From positions 71,687,244 to 71,751,243 of the forward strand of contig OX422215.1 in the NCBI GenBank assembly GCA_949130495.1: 64,000 nt of DNA, read 5' to 3'. Positions 1 to 11,942 of this stretch are shown here, piece by piece. The stretch's first letter is position 1, and every line of letters begins with the position of its first letter. Source of the DNA: Sambucus nigra. Lineage: Eukaryota; Streptophyta; Magnoliopsida; Dipsacales; Adoxaceae. The notes below the pieces were generated by a model. That model did no database searches. It saw only the letters and a program-made list of their open reading frames with translations, and had not been told where the DNA came from. The position numbers and the translations under genes were made by a program.

Positions 1-232
1 ACTATCATACTGTAGAGAATCCAATAAAATGAATGAAAAAAAGGACAAAGTAAATTGAACTCTTGATTTTTTTGCAAATAACCCAATTTTGCATAGAACT
101 CATAAAAATATTAAAGAAGTTGAAAGTAACCCCCACTCACCCACCCCTCCCTCTGCGTCATTAGAAAATAGTCTTAGCAACATGTACTTCCATGAGTACC
201 TGTTCTTCCATGAGTAAGATTAGAGACAGTAA

Positions 233-484
233 GGGTGTGTTTGATTGGCAACATTTTCCATGAAAATTATGAAAGATTCCATATTTTCCAACTTTTGGTG
301 TGATTGATTGCATAAATTTGCCTTAAATATTTTTTCGCCTCCTCCCAAAAAAAAATTCCAGGGAAAAGTTTCATTGGTTTGGCCTCAATAAACCTTTCAT
401 TTCCATCTTTATACACAACTACAATCAAACACATAATAAAACAAATTTTAGCTTGGAAAAAATATCCTCTTCAATCAAACACAC
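233..484. mobile_element. PIF/Harbinger-like (Tourist-type) MITE in intron 3
   Basis: The element begins GGGTGTGTTTGATTG and ends CAATCAAACACAC. These are inverted repeats apart from two extra bases at the left tip. A TAA trinucleotide flanks it on both sides (230-232 and 485-487), as expected of PIF/Harbinger insertions. It has no coding capacity, and it lies just downstream of exon 3 of the monooxygenase gene. Confidence 0.6.
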
Positions 485-549
485 TAAGCGAACAAACTTT
501 ACGAAATATCTACGTCGCCATGTTGAGATATTAAAGAGATCAATCATAC

Positions 550-3153
550 CTTGAGGTTGCATATGGTCTACCGACCCAAGAACAGAACCAGTGAGTGATG
601 TGCAGTATATGAACTTTCTCCAAAGCTCCACAGGAGGCTGAGACCTTTGAATCTCCTCTGCTAAGCCATCCAATTTGCGGAACACCTGACAAGGAAATCT
701 ACATCAAAACAAAAGTACACTTTTTAATGAAGTTAGCTAATTTTTGGCAACCATTTAGATTACACATTCAATGTGAGAAAATCAACCTCCATGGATCGAT
801 TGTTGATGAAGTGTGCCTGCGGATGTTTGGAGAAGGTCTTGCTTTTCTCCAAAACTGCACAATTGACCCCTAAAAAAGGGCACGAAGCAGAAGTAAATAT
901 AAACCGCTAATTCCAATTTCACCAAACATAGAATATTAGGGTGTGTTTGATAACCAGATTTGCCATGGAATATATGGAATCTTCAGCATTCTGCAGTTTT
1001 TTGATGCGTTTGATAGCATTTAATTTTCTAGGAAAAAAATTTCAACTTGAACTATGGTAAAACTTGGTGTGCACGTGTTTGGTATTTGTCTTGCAAAACT
1101 ATTATTTGGGGAAAAAATTCCAGGCTGTGATTGGCCGCCTTAGGGTATGTCTGATTGGCAATGTTTTCAATTTTTGTTGTGTTTGACTATCTAAATTTTC
1201 CATGATTTTTTTTTCTAGGTTTGCCAAAAGTACATCAGGATAATGCACATTTTGAAAACTTCCATGGGAAAAAATTCATTTTTTTGTGGGTAGGGGGAAA
1301 TAAGACATTTTTCCATGGACAATTTTTCCTACCGACTACAATCATACCCACTCCAATCAAACAAGGGTGTGGTCGATAACCTATGAAGCACGGACTCGAC
1401 ACGTAATACGTGTTTCGACACTACACGCGATACGTGATTTTTCCAAACACTAGGATACGACACGTTAGGATACGTATAATATATAATATAAATTTAAAAA
1501 TATATATTAATCAAATAAAACAGATTTTTTTCCATAAAATACATTATTAGAGCATTCTTAACATGAAATTATGAACATGGATCGTACAAAACAAAATTCA
1601 AACACACTTTAACATTAAAAATCATAAATAAGGTAGAATCACCATCACATAAGATAAAAAAAAAAAAATAATAAAAAAAAATTAAAAAAAAAAGTGTCAT
1701 TTTACGTGTCCCAGCGTGTCGCGTGTCGGACTCGTGGCTTCCGGGAGTGTCGGTGCTTCACAGTCGATAACCATATTTTCTATGGCAAATATGTAATCTT
1801 TTTTTTTTTTTTTTGGGGGGGGTGTAGCTATTTAATGTGTTTGATAGCAATTATTTCATCAAGAAAATTTTTCTAACTTCCACTATGGTACAACTTGGTG
1901 ATGCACATTTTGAGCATTCGCCTGCGAAAAAAATTCAAATTTTGCAGTGGAAATTTTCCCCGTCACTCGAATCAAACACTCTTAGTAAATCAGGGCTAAT
2001 ATGGAAGATTACAATATTACCGTTGAAATAAATTACGAATTTAAATAGAACACTTTCCATTGATGATATAAACGATTACCAAGGTATAATATTTTATGGC
2101 CTCATTTTTATAAACCAAAAGCAACATCAAATTTTTAGGACAGACTAGTCCACCATCTAACCTAAAACCAATTGGTGTTAAGGATGACAAAACTCTAATC
2201 TTTTACAAATTCACTCAATATCGTTGTCCTGGGCAAGGCATTTGTTCTACTCTCATTCCAACACAATCCTCCCAGAAAATAACACTGATAAGAGTCAAAA
2301 CCGTGATCATTGGCTCTACTACCACTAGTCGGATCTCAAGCCATCGTGTCACCTGAAACCAATTGGTGTTAAGAAGGGCAAACCTTTAATCTTTTGCAGG
2401 TTCACTCAAAACATTTGTTATACTCTCATTCCAACAGACATGAATAAAACGTTTCTAAAAAAAACTTCCCTACGGGTCCAAAACAACAGTTAACAAAGAG
2501 GCTCGCAGTGAGTTTATGTCTCGACCTAAACCCTATCACCAGTGCCATTGCTCTTCTAACAACACCTTCTAATCTAGCACAAGCAATTAAAAACTGTACT
2601 TGGTGTACCCTGGAATCAAATAATTGTTTACGTAAATACTGTTACCTATAGTTGATTAGCAAATGCATCTTCAAACCAAAGAGATGGATGAAAAAATAAT
2701 ACTAAATAGAAAATTCTGACATTGTACACTGCTATATACAACAATCGAAACAGGGAGAAACAACTAATTGACGAACCATACAGAGTATAAATAAAGCATA
2801 ACAGCTCACACGTTGGTATCCCAAAGAACATTTCCATGATAAATTCATCTTCAAAGTTACTAAGTTTTCTCTCAATCCCTACATTTTCTTGCGAACCAAA
2901 CAATATTAAATGGTAACTTTATTTGAAACTGGGGGAAAAAATATTTAGTACCTAACTTGGTTAGAAGAACAGAGAGGACGAGTCCAACTGGGCCGGCACC
3001 GACTATCAGAACAGGCAAGATGGGATCTTGACCGTTGATGCTCTTTGAGTTTGACAAGGCTTTACTCTGTATATACATAGCAGAGTACAAATTGACTCTG
3101 GTTCTGAGATTGTAAAGTCCATTGGACCTCCTCGCAAGCCCTAAAGCCCCCAT
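550..3153 (-). CDS. FAD-dependent monooxygenase, 5' part (three exons; continues left of the window)
   Basis: Three exons join in frame on the minus strand: 3153-2952, 869-787 and 685-550. Donor/acceptor pairs are GT at 2951-2950 with AG at 871-870, GT at 786-785 with AG at 687-686, and a GT donor at 549-548. About 140 residues result. The N-terminus is Arg-rich (MGALGLARRSNG), as in organelle-targeted proteins. It is followed by a dinucleotide-binding beta-alpha-beta motif, VLIVGAGPVGLVL (GxGxxG), then EKSKTFSKHPQAHFINNRSME and a segment with SQPPVELWRKFIYC. This order is typical of the PheA/TfdB-type aromatic-ring FAD hydroxylases; the closest plant relatives I recall are the Arabidopsis EMB2421-type oxidoreductases (from memory, unchecked). 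The 2.08-kb first intron holds four MITEs and the third intron another. No stop interrupts the joined exons, so the gene may be functional. The substrate cannot be told. The start ATG at 3153 is the first in the frame. Confidence 0.8.
939..1139. mobile_element. PIF/Harbinger-like MITE, copy 1 of an intronic cluster
   Basis: It starts GGGTGTGTTTGATAACC directly after TTA (936-938). It ends at GTGATTGGCCGCC before a second TTA (1140-1142) that it shares with the next MITE. The interior resembles the copy at 1364-1980 (TTTGATAGCA near the middle, GGTAAAACTTGG-like segment). It lies in intron 1 of the monooxygenase gene. Confidence 0.5.
1143..1363. mobile_element. PIF/Harbinger-like MITE, copy 2 of the cluster
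   Basis: It starts GGGTATGTCTGATTGGC right after TTA (1140-1142) and ends near CCAATCAAACA. This is an imperfect inverted match to its own start. It directly abuts copies 1 and 3, with no unique sequence between them. Confidence 0.5.
1364..1980. mobile_element. PIF/Harbinger-like MITE, copy 3, interrupted by another MITE
   Basis: It starts GGGTGTGGTCGATAACC and ends GAATCAAACACTC before TTA (1981-1983). Its body, without the 381-bp insert at 1382-1762, follows copy 1: ATAACCATATTTTC, then GTTTGATAGCAATT, then GGTACAACTTGGTG. It also contains a run of T followed by G at about 1799-1821. Confidence 0.5.
1382..1762. mobile_element. MITE with GAAGCACGGAC-type ends, nested in the MITE at 1364-1980
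   Basis: The left end is TATGAAGCACGGACTCGAC; the reverse complement of the right end is TGTGAAGCACCGACACTCC. The flanks repeat GTCGATAACC (1372-1381 and 1763-1772), so the TSD is 8-10 bp with ambiguous edges. That fits hAT or Mutator-type non-autonomous elements. The AT-rich middle has no ORF. Confidence 0.65.
2161..2439 (+). repeat. Diverged direct repeat pair in intron 1
   Basis: Copies at about 2161-2263 and 2351-2439 share AACCAATTGGTGTTAAG, a TAATCTTTT(A/G)CA segment, TTCACTCAA and ACTCTCATTCCAACA. Their origin is unknown. The rest of 2000-2870 shows no gene signal. Confidence 0.55.
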
Positions 3154-3380
3154 TGAATGGGTCTGATTTGAAGTGTCACGAGAGAAATGAAGTGAAAGCT
3201 ATACTAGTATATTGCTAAACAATGAGGACTGACGACACATTTTAGAACCTGCAAGAAAATGTAATGGAGGAGAATAAGGTTAGTGATAGAGGCAACTAAA
3301 ATTCGAGGCACCTACAGTTAGTGATTTTAAAGCCACCCATAATCAAGCAAACATCTTATGTTTTTAGCTATTCTTTTATA
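3154..3380 (-). promoter_or_regulatory. Upstream region of the monooxygenase gene
   Basis: This short stretch lies between the start codon and the Helitron terminus, so it should hold the core promoter of the minus-strand gene. I see no convincing TATA box. The call rests on position only. Confidence 0.25.
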
Positions 3381-3412
3381 CTAGATTTTAACCCCGAGCG
3401 ATGCGCGGGCGC
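3381..3412 (-). mobile_element. Helitron 3' terminus
   Basis: On the minus strand the sequence is a GC hairpin (CCCGCGC ATC GCTCGGG, one mismatch), then GTTAAAAT, then CTAG followed by T. A hairpin about 10 nt before a terminal CTAG next to a T is the canonical plant Helitron 3' end. The body lies to the right (higher coordinates); its 5' end is not certain. It sits about 230 bp upstream of the monooxygenase start codon. Confidence 0.65.
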
Positions 3413-3904
3413 TTTATAAATCATGTAATAAATTAGTATGATGAGATGAGTAGTTTTAAAGAGACCCCCAAAATGATATCAAAAAACCATATTCCGTGAT
3501 TTATCAAACAGGTATTGTTTAATGTTTTGAATGAATCCCATGCGAGGTACACAAATTAACCGGCATATGTTTGGCACAATACCGAGTCAGATTTTTGGGT
3601 ATCATTTAAAGGTCTCTATTAAAATTACTCAATATTGATTCTTAAACATGCTAAAAACGTGGAATAAGTTACGAATGTCGATAGCTACTAAATTAACGAA
3701 TCCAAAAAAAACTATTAAAAATATTATAAACAAAAAAAGCAAATCTAACCCCAATTAAAAAGTATAAAATAAACGAATTGTTGAATATTTATAATAAATT
3801 GTTGAAATAATGTCTATCTAACGTACATATAATGTAAAAATATAATTTTTTTGCGACCTAGTTTAATTCTATTATCAACCGACCATAATCTTATATAGTA
3901 TTAT

Positions 3905-4308
3905 CAGTGTTCTAAAAAACCCGCCTAGGCTTAAGGCTTGGGAGAAACGCCTCGCCTTACGCTTTTCACGCCTTATTCTTGGTAAAACCCTTAAGGCGCA
4001 CTTTTTTCTAAAAACAACAATGCTTTAGTGAAACGATGTCGCCTTTTAAAGAATTTCTTTACAAACCGGACCATTATCTCATCCAAAATAATCAAATAGT
4101 ATTTTAATTTGCATATATTCAGACATATTTTTATGATATGTGCAATTTTTGTATTTTAATAGCCTTGTTATGGTTAACAAATATTAAAATATATTAAGAA
4201 GACCTAAACGACTTTTCACGACTTTTCACGCCTAGGCCCGCCTAGGCTTCTAAGGCTTAAGGCTTGGCCTCCATGCCTCAATCACGCCCCGCGTTTTTTA
4301 GAACCTTG
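3905..4308. mobile_element. hAT-type MITE with exact 8-bp TSD
   Basis: The left end is CAGTGTTCTAAAAAAC and the reverse complement of the right end is CAAGGTTCTAAAAAAC (14 of 16 identical). AGTATTAT flanks both sides (3897-3904 and 4309-4316). The 404-bp body has GCCTAGGC/TTAAGGC palindromic motifs near both ends and no ORF. It lies within the likely Helitron body. Confidence 0.85.
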
Positions 4309-4316
4309 AGTATTAT

Positions 4317-7300
4317 TATGATATATCAGGCAATTTTAAAGTCGAAAACAATCAAAGACAACAATAAAAGCATGGCTGCCATTAACATAACAGAATGACC
4401 AAAAATAACACTAAGTTTCAAGCTTCTATAGAGGCGAGCATTCATTGTGCTTGTGCTAGATTAATCTTCACTGGGACAATACATACAAACAAATAAACCA
4501 TAAATTAAATACTTAAACTTATATTCATAATTTAAAATACAAAATCATACACGAAAGTGTTAAAAGATTTCTATATGTAATAGATATTAGCAGCAAAAGT
4601 CAATCCAAATGCAGGAACTAATAACAGTGACTATTAATTAATAAAGCTAAAATAACTCATTGAGATACTATCTTTAAAGAATTGACCAAATAGATGTATC
4701 TTAAATACCTTTTAATTGAAAATTCCCATTAAAGGCAACCAACGAACGTTTGAGTATATCTTCGATTAAATGGAGGTTTCTAAAACAACCATTATCAAAG
4801 AGATGAATGTCGACATCATAAGCTAATTTTATAATAAAGTGCTAACAAACTCCAAGTTATCTATCTTTTTTCGTCTCTAAAAATGTGAACAATATATGAT
4901 GCCAAAAAAACTGGAAAAAAATAGCTAAATGGCAATCACTAACGTTCAGAGTGTGTTCAAATTTAGTTATCAATAGAGTGCCTTCAATTGCATCCAAAAC
5001 CTTTGGACGCAAAACAAACCCATATGGGAGTCCCCTAACCTTAAAACTGTGCTCTGTTTTATTCAAGGACTCATGGAGTAAACGTATAATTAATTACCAC
5101 CCTAAGTTATTATATGGATTTAATACTTCTTAGCAAAAAAAATGTAAAAAAAAAAAAGTTACAAACAAATATAATGGAGCATTATGAGAACACGCTGATA
5201 ATTTTTTAGCAAAAAAATGTAAAGCATTAGGAAGAAATATGAGAACACCATAACAAAACTTAGGTGCAAATTTATAATGGAGCAAAAAAATGTAAAAAGT
5301 TACGAACAAATAACTATGAAATCACCATCAATTTAAATAAGAAGGTGAAATAAGAGAACCCACTGAAAATTTTACCTAGCTTAGAAATTATAATTATGTG
5401 ATAGACGACAACATAACTAAAAAAAAAAATCTAAATTCCCAACCTAACAAAGCCATTCCAAAAAAAGCCACATCACCTGAACCTACACAATTGACTTTTA
5501 AACATAAACTATTGTTAATCTAGTCAACTGTTCTAAGATATATATGGGAATAAATGTTCATTTCCCATGTGATCGTCTATAACTTGCATTTTATCAGTGT
5601 TAACAAAGAAATTTCAATTCTTTAACAAATTTTATAACATTTATTTATTTTTATTGTACTTCAAAGTTGTCAAAAACAAATTCAATCGAACCTTTTCTCT
5701 TGACCAAATTTCCTTTACATTACATTGAACTCAAAGTGGTTACTAACCAACTTACCAAACCCTCCCAATCACCTTCAACATTAGCCATAACCACCAATAA
5801 CGCCATCTCCCCGCCACCCCTAATACCACCACCTCACCACTATAACCCACCATCACCGCCATCACACCACTGCTATTAAATTTTTAAAAAAAATACAACA
5901 AAACTCATATTTCCAAATGAATTTGAAGAATTTGTAATTAACTATCTAAAGCAGAATGCATAATTTATTTTCCAGATTAACATTACAAAACTAAGCGTTG
6001 CTTACTCGTTGACATTGAAACAACAAAGTGAAAACCCTTGTATGACCCTTCTTGTCATCGGTAAGTTCGCTTTGCCAAATTTACACTCTTCGAGGAAATT
6101 AGAAAAGCTATACGGGCAACCATTTCGGAATTTTATCGAAACCATTATAGAAATACTGCACCTAAGCTGCCGTTATGATTCATCTTCAATAAAAACTGAA
6201 AAAGAATGAGAAGTGTCGGATGAGGAAGAGAGCTGAAGATTGAATGTCCAAGCTGAAAAAGTGAATCCATTAAAAATCTTATTATGTTTGGTATAAAAAC
6301 CATAAAATGAACCCATTAAAAATCTTAATGTTGTTTCCTTCAAATGGCATTTCCTCAAACAATTGGTATGCCACCATCTGTGACAGCCACAACCAGTTTT
6401 GTCTGTAGGATAAATAAGAAAATCAAAAAGAAAGCTATAAACAGTATATATGGATTTGTCAATTACACAACCCAGCAAATAAAATATTTAGAGCCATAAA
6501 TCAAATGGTTTCAAGTTATTCATCAATAATTTCCTTTTATTTGAAATATACATCAATTTTTATATAAACTAAACAATCAAAGAATAACTAAAAGAACACA
6601 CAAATGGGGTCATAGAAATAGAATTAGACTTAAAACACAGATAGGCCTAGAGAGAAAATTTATAATGTAAACAAATAAGTGAAAACCATATTACAGAGCA
6701 TAATTAAATAAAATGGATAAATCGAAAAGTCATATTTGCAGTATATTACATTTGATTTTTTGCTGTGGTATTGTCAATTTAAAGGGAAGATTTGTGATGG
6801 TGAATACCATATGCGGTCGTATTGGGAGAGGATAACATTAATGCTGCTGAGAGGAAATAATGGTTTCACGTGTGGAGGGCTCTGAACAGGTATGCTGTTG
6901 AGAAGAGAAACAAAGGGGCTTATAATCGGACGGTGAATGTTCAGTCTAAAGTAATCGACTAAATAATGAAGAGTTAGTAATAAATAGATAAAGGTAAAGA
7001 GATAACCTTCAAATTATGATCAGGGGGGAAGAGGAAAGTCATATTGATGATGAAAGAAGGTGGGGAAGAGGAGAAGACGAAAATTTATAGACTTGTGCAA
7101 TTAATAAGAGAGGGCAAGTACTACTGCTTTTCAAGTTTCTTTACGGAGGAAGGAGAGTCATTATTGAAGGAGCCTCAGCTGTTGTGTCCACGTGGACAAC
7201 CTGAAACAATATTAGCATTGAATATGTGTTAAGCGTTTTATTATATTATAAAGACATACTCTCTCCCTCCGAATTAAGAGTTTTATTTGGAAAAACAGTA

Positions 7301-8040
7301 CATAAAATTAATTGAGATTCCAAAGTTACCCATATCCTCAAGAGTAACCGTAGGAGAGAAACGATAAAGTGCATGTGTTGTATTCCAAAAATGTTCAAAA
7401 AATTTAGGAAAATAAATTAAGAAATTAAATTTTTTCGTTAAAATGTTTTGACTTTCAAATAGAGAATCTTAATTTGGGAAGGGATTACATAGTAACAATC
7501 TTTCATTTTGTTTTCCACTATTGGCCATGATAGTCTTACAAGTTACAACACCGCTTACAACGGGTAGCGATTTAGACTGAATTTCAAAAATTTAGGCATT
7601 TCAACTGATTTTTCTAATGTACCACAGAAATTTCCAATCTCTCTCTCTCTCTCATAAACGCATCACCATAAATGGTTTTGTACATCTAATGTCACCCCCA
7701 TTGCAACCGGAGTAAAATAAATGGGGGTGTTACTTATACCTCCCCCAACCCCAACCCCAGCACGATAATAGAACTGTAAGGGCATTTTTGTCCATTGTTA
7801 ATATGTATGTCATACGCCGCTACACCGTTGAAGAAATTCAAGATCGCATCTACATCAACGGATCCGAATATCAAAGCGTCTTCAACATCATAACCTCTGC
7901 GAGAATGAACTTGGTAAAGTTTTGTTTCTACATCCCTTATAGTTTCATACTTAGTATTGGGAAATTTTTATGAAATGCTTTTTATAAAAATAAGAAGTAA
8001 GTTTTTTCAAGCAAAATGAGGCTTTTAAAAGTTTTTTTAT
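4317..8040. other. AT-rich intergenic DNA, probably partly Helitron body
   Basis: No gene is supported here. Visible are a CCACCA-rich low-complexity patch (about 5795-5876), a CT run (about 7638-7653) and an exon-like segment at about 7794-7912. That segment reads YTVEEIQDRIYINGSEYQSV in the plus direction and stops at a possible GTAAAG donor. I do not recognise it; it may be a captured exon. Confidence 0.4.
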
Positions 8041-8240
8041 TTTCTGGTAAACTGGACCGGTCCGCCTATTTTAAAAAAGAACCGATCCGCCCCCGGACCG
8101 GTCCTCCTCCATACCGGGCCGATCCGCTTTACACCAGTAAACACCGGATCGAAACCGAACCGATCCGAGGTCGGACCGATCCGCCTCCATACCGGACTGG
8201 TCCGCCTGAGATAAACTCGATCAGATCTGTTTGGATTTTT
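8041..8240. repeat. GGACCGGTCC-motif repeat block
   Basis: About ten variants of the palindrome-like CGGACCGGTCCG / CCGATCCGCC motif occur in 200 bp in both orientations. The motif is the same type that fills hAT-like element A further right. I found no terminal inverted repeat or TSD, so this may be a truncated relative of that family. Confidence 0.5.
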
Positions 8241-9649
8241 TACCACCGACTCATATTTCCTATATATATTCCTATTTCGGTGGTGTTTGAGAAAACGTTT
8301 CTAAGTGTTCAAACACAACAAGACTTCGATTTTTGATGTACCAAACATCTTTTTGATTCACACACAAAAATCCCAATTACTTTTGTGAATCTTTTGGAAC
8401 CGTAGAACACAAGCTTTGCTACTGTTCAACCTTTGTGGGGAGATCTTTGCAACCGAGGGCTGCGTGTCATTGCTGAGGGACTCTCTACAAAGTTTTATGG
8501 TTGCGTGTCATTAAGGAGAGTTGCGGTTCTTCCTTTGTTGTTTGGGTTGTGAGTCCTTGGAGGGTGCTGCGTGTATTCTCTTGCTGAGTTCAAGACTGCG
8601 TGTCTTTGTGGGTTAGCTGCGCGTTGATCCATTGCAGATTTCTCTATGTAATTGTAAGTTGCGATTTATATATTTATAGTGAAATAAAGGTTTTACCCGA
8701 AAGGGGTTTTTTCTTGAAATCTGTGTCTCAGCATATTTACTGCGTTGCATGCTTTATTTTTGATGGGTTGATTTAGCTGCATATTTAGGGGCTATATTTA
8801 TTTGATTTAAAAGTAGACTCTAATTAAATAATGGTTACTTGGAAACTTGCGAATTTAATTTAAATCAATTATCACACGTCACGCACTTTTCAAGAACATT
8901 TAAACACTCTCTAAAAATCTAAAAATTAAACTTTCTCCCCTTTGGACAAAAATAGGGATTATGATCGAACTTACCTGGAACGCTTTGGAACGTGGTACGG
9001 TTACGGGTGTGTGTACGCTCAAGTGCTTGGTACATTGTACGTTGAGAGTAGGCTTATTTTGAACGCTATTTTGGTTTGCGGTTCGTTTGGAACCATTATT
9101 TGGATCGATTTAGGTACCATATCTAGTTTATTTGGATATTAATACTACATCTAAACACACATGATCAAATTACATATTTATTTTAATTGAGTTCTTCTAT
9201 TCGACACTTACTACCGAGGCACCTAGTTTTTTTTAGATATACTTGCAATGGGAAAAATTAAGAGAACTTTATAACATATATGAATTCTTTCTAGATTCTT
9301 TTTTGTTGTTACGTTCTTCTACTCTCCAAAACAAAAGCGCAACGTGAAATTTGAAGATCTGGGGCGCTAAACTAGCCTAAAAGGGAACACGGTACTCAAG
9401 GGGGATAGAGTATCTAATAATATTGGTTATGACTTTGTATATTACTATTGTTTAAAGTGAAATTCATTTGTTCACATGGGGTAAGTCTAATTTTTCTATG
9501 GGATATGTCTAAATGTGCTATTATAACAAGGCTAAGTAAAAAAAATGATAATAATTTTGAAAATTCGTAACCTACATCCTAGCATCCCTCATCATAACAA
9601 AATTTTAGTAAAATAGTAAAAGAGAGAGATAGACTAAAAATCTTCAGAC

Positions 9650-9650
<1 letters not shown>
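8241..9650. other. Non-coding region with an LTR-like segment
   Basis: Between about 8340 and 8720 the sequence resembles an LTR R-U5 region. It has repeated CTGCGTGT motifs, TTTATATATTTATAG, then GTGAAATAAAGG and CGAAAGGGG. No partner LTR, primer site or TSD was found. The rest holds no supported gene. Confidence 0.3.
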
Positions 9651-9651
<1 letters not shown>

Positions 9652-9691
<40 letters not shown>

Positions 9692-9692
9692 G
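9652..9692. repeat. (TA)n(GA)n microsatellite
   Basis: About ten TA units run directly into about ten GA units. Confidence 0.95.
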
Positions 9693-9699
9693 CTCTTGT

Positions 9700-11009
9700 G
9701 CGGGATAAGTGGTGCGGACCATCCGTGTGGAATTTTTTTTAATTCAAAAAATGTTTTTTTGAAATTTTTTTGGTGTAGGTTTTAAACATTTCACGGACCC
9801 CTAAAAAAATCAAAGCGAAATAATTTTTTTTAGTATTTTAAAAAAAGGGTCAATATTGACACAAAAATATTTAAAACCAACACAAAAAAAATCCCTCATC
9901 GACATCCCGCATTATTAATACGGCACCTGAGATTTCTTCTATATATACTCCTCTTTTTTGGGTTGCCCAAATTAAGTGCCAATTTTTCGTTTTTCAACGT
10001 GATCAACGAATCAAGTTCTATATTGGTGAACAAGAGTTAATCTTGACCGTTCATCCATCGAGTGTATCCTTAATCTATGCAAAATAAAAAACATGGACTC
10101 TTAATATGGGACGGAGTGAGGATAGTATATATGCGCCTTTCTCTCAATCGAATTGGATTTTTTTGCCCTGACGACCTCATTGGTTAAAATTTGTGATCTT
10201 TAGATTTAAATACAAGTGAGCAAGTTTATATGGTGAAACCTAGAATCCCCAATATGCATATTCTCAAACACAACACATGCATGTGCATAAGTTCTATCAT
10301 ATAATAATATATGCACGTACACAGACAGAGTAATTGATGCACACATAATGTATTGACAACACACAATACAGTATACACGAAGACAGAAAACCTGAGAAGA
10401 TGGAGGAAGGTGGTAGCAATGAGATGGCACATATGTTGGTGAATTAGCATCTGAAGGAAGATCAAAGTAAATTAAAAAAACTAGGTAAATGATTTGAAAG
10501 AGGGACATTTATTTTCGGGCTGACGTGTAAGGGAAGAAACTCTGGAGTGGTGCTGTCGTTTGTATGACCGTGGGAGTGATTGTGGCTATGGTGTTTCAGC
10601 ATCAAACTAAAATTCAACATTACAAATGTAAAGAGATGGGTCAATTTTAGACATGTCACGGAATGTCGCGAAATTAATTTAATATATCGTATTTGTGTTG
10701 AGTTTTTTTTACGTGAAGTCGTGTCGTGTCGTATCGTATCGTATCGTGTTCGTATTTGTATCAAAATTATGAGTCGTATTATCGTGTCTTATCGTATCAA
10801 TCGTGTTCTTATTTTGGCCATCGTGTCTATTTAAGTTTAATTTAGCGTGAAATTTTAAAAAATCATGTTATTCGTGTCGTGTCGTGTCGTGTCGTGTCGT
10901 GTCGTTTTTATTTAGGTCGTATTCATGTCAACTAAAAAAAATATGAATTCGTGTCATATCGTATTCATGTCAACCTCGAGACTTGATTAAGTGGTTGATT
11001 ACTCATGAC
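9700..11009. other. Intergenic DNA with a GTCGT/ATCGT motif block
   Basis: From about 10660 to 10975 the sequence is dominated by CGTGTCGTGTCGTATCGT-type repeats, including about seven perfect GTCGT units near 10877-10905. This resembles the ACACGA motif arrays of hAT element C, but clear TIRs are missing. A minus-strand reading near 10400-10620 is His/Pro-rich (HHSHNHSHGH), with no recognisable domain. I do not call a gene. Confidence 0.4.
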
Positions 11010-11012
11010 TAA

Positions 11013-11287
11013 GGTGGTATTTGTTTTTACCTCTAAGTCTGAATCTGAACCATTTAAATTTAAGAGGTATCAAATAATATTTATTTTTTAAATGATTAAA
11101 GGCTAACAGTTATTTTTTACTCTGAATGATTAAGAGGTAGATGTATATTTGAAGTTTGAATCTGAACTCTGAATCAATCTAAATACATTCATTAAGACAT
11201 AAAAATAAAAATATTTTTTAGATTCAGATTTCAGACTTCAGATTCAGTCTTCAGACTTTGGATTCAAATGAAAAAACAAACACAACC
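11013..11287. mobile_element. PIF/Harbinger-like (Tourist-type) MITE
   Basis: The left end is GGTGGTATTTGTTTTT and the reverse complement of the right end is GGTTGTGTTTGTTTTTT. TAA flanks both sides (11010-11012 and 11288-11290). The 275-bp body has TCTGAATC/GATTCAGA motifs in opposite orientations near the two ends. Confidence 0.75.
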
Positions 11288-11386
11288 TAAGAGGCTTGTA
11301 CTTTTAAAGTCATGAGTTCGATTCTCCTCGCCAACATAAACTTGGAGCCACGAAACGTAAAGAGTAATATTTGTTTATGCTGAATA

Positions 11387-11601
11387 TATAGGGGAGGGAG
11401 ATAAGTAAAAATCTAGAAATATCAGGTCAACGATGTGACGACCAATCCCAATAAGACTCTATGACTTGTAAATAAGATCAACATAAATAGACCTAAGGGG
11501 AGATACATAAAAATCTGAGAAGATTTGGTAGATGATGTGACGACTAGTCCCAATTGGACTCTATGACTTGTAAATGGGATTAACATAAAGATACCTAGAA
11601 G
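11387..11601 (+). repeat. R2 left LTR, first segment, with an internal tandem duplication
   Basis: A unit of about 105 bp (GGGGAGATA...CTCTATGACTTGTAAAT...AACATAAA) is present twice, at 11390-11490 and about 11495-11590. The right LTR has it once. The segment ends at the TSD of element A. Confidence 0.7.
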
Positions 11602-11898
11602 TAGGGGTGTGCACGAACCCGAATGGACCGAAAAGACCAAAAATACCGAATCGGACCAGACCCACTTTTGCGATTTTTTTTAAATTCGGTCTTAATTCGG
11701 TCCTGAAATGTAAAGGACCGCATTATTCGGTTCGGTCTCGATCTTGGATCGTAAAAAGAGGGTTTGGACCGGACCGCTTTTATTTTATATATATATATAT
11801 TCTTTATTTATTTAGTAACTCACATTTACACACCTGCCAACATTCTTATTTTAACTTATACATTTACACACATTGTCAAGTTCAACCCTAATCTCTTA

Positions 11899-11942
<44 letters not shown>

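Noticed and set aside
8037..8246. 69-codon minus-strand frame with repeated RxGP residues
   Set aside because: It is a translation of the GGACCGGTCC motif array; there is no domain, start context or homologous frame elsewhere.
10206..10764. Two overlapping 100-codon minus-strand frames (His/Pro-rich)
   Set aside because: No recognisable domain or splice-supported continuation; the upstream part runs into GTCGT repeats.
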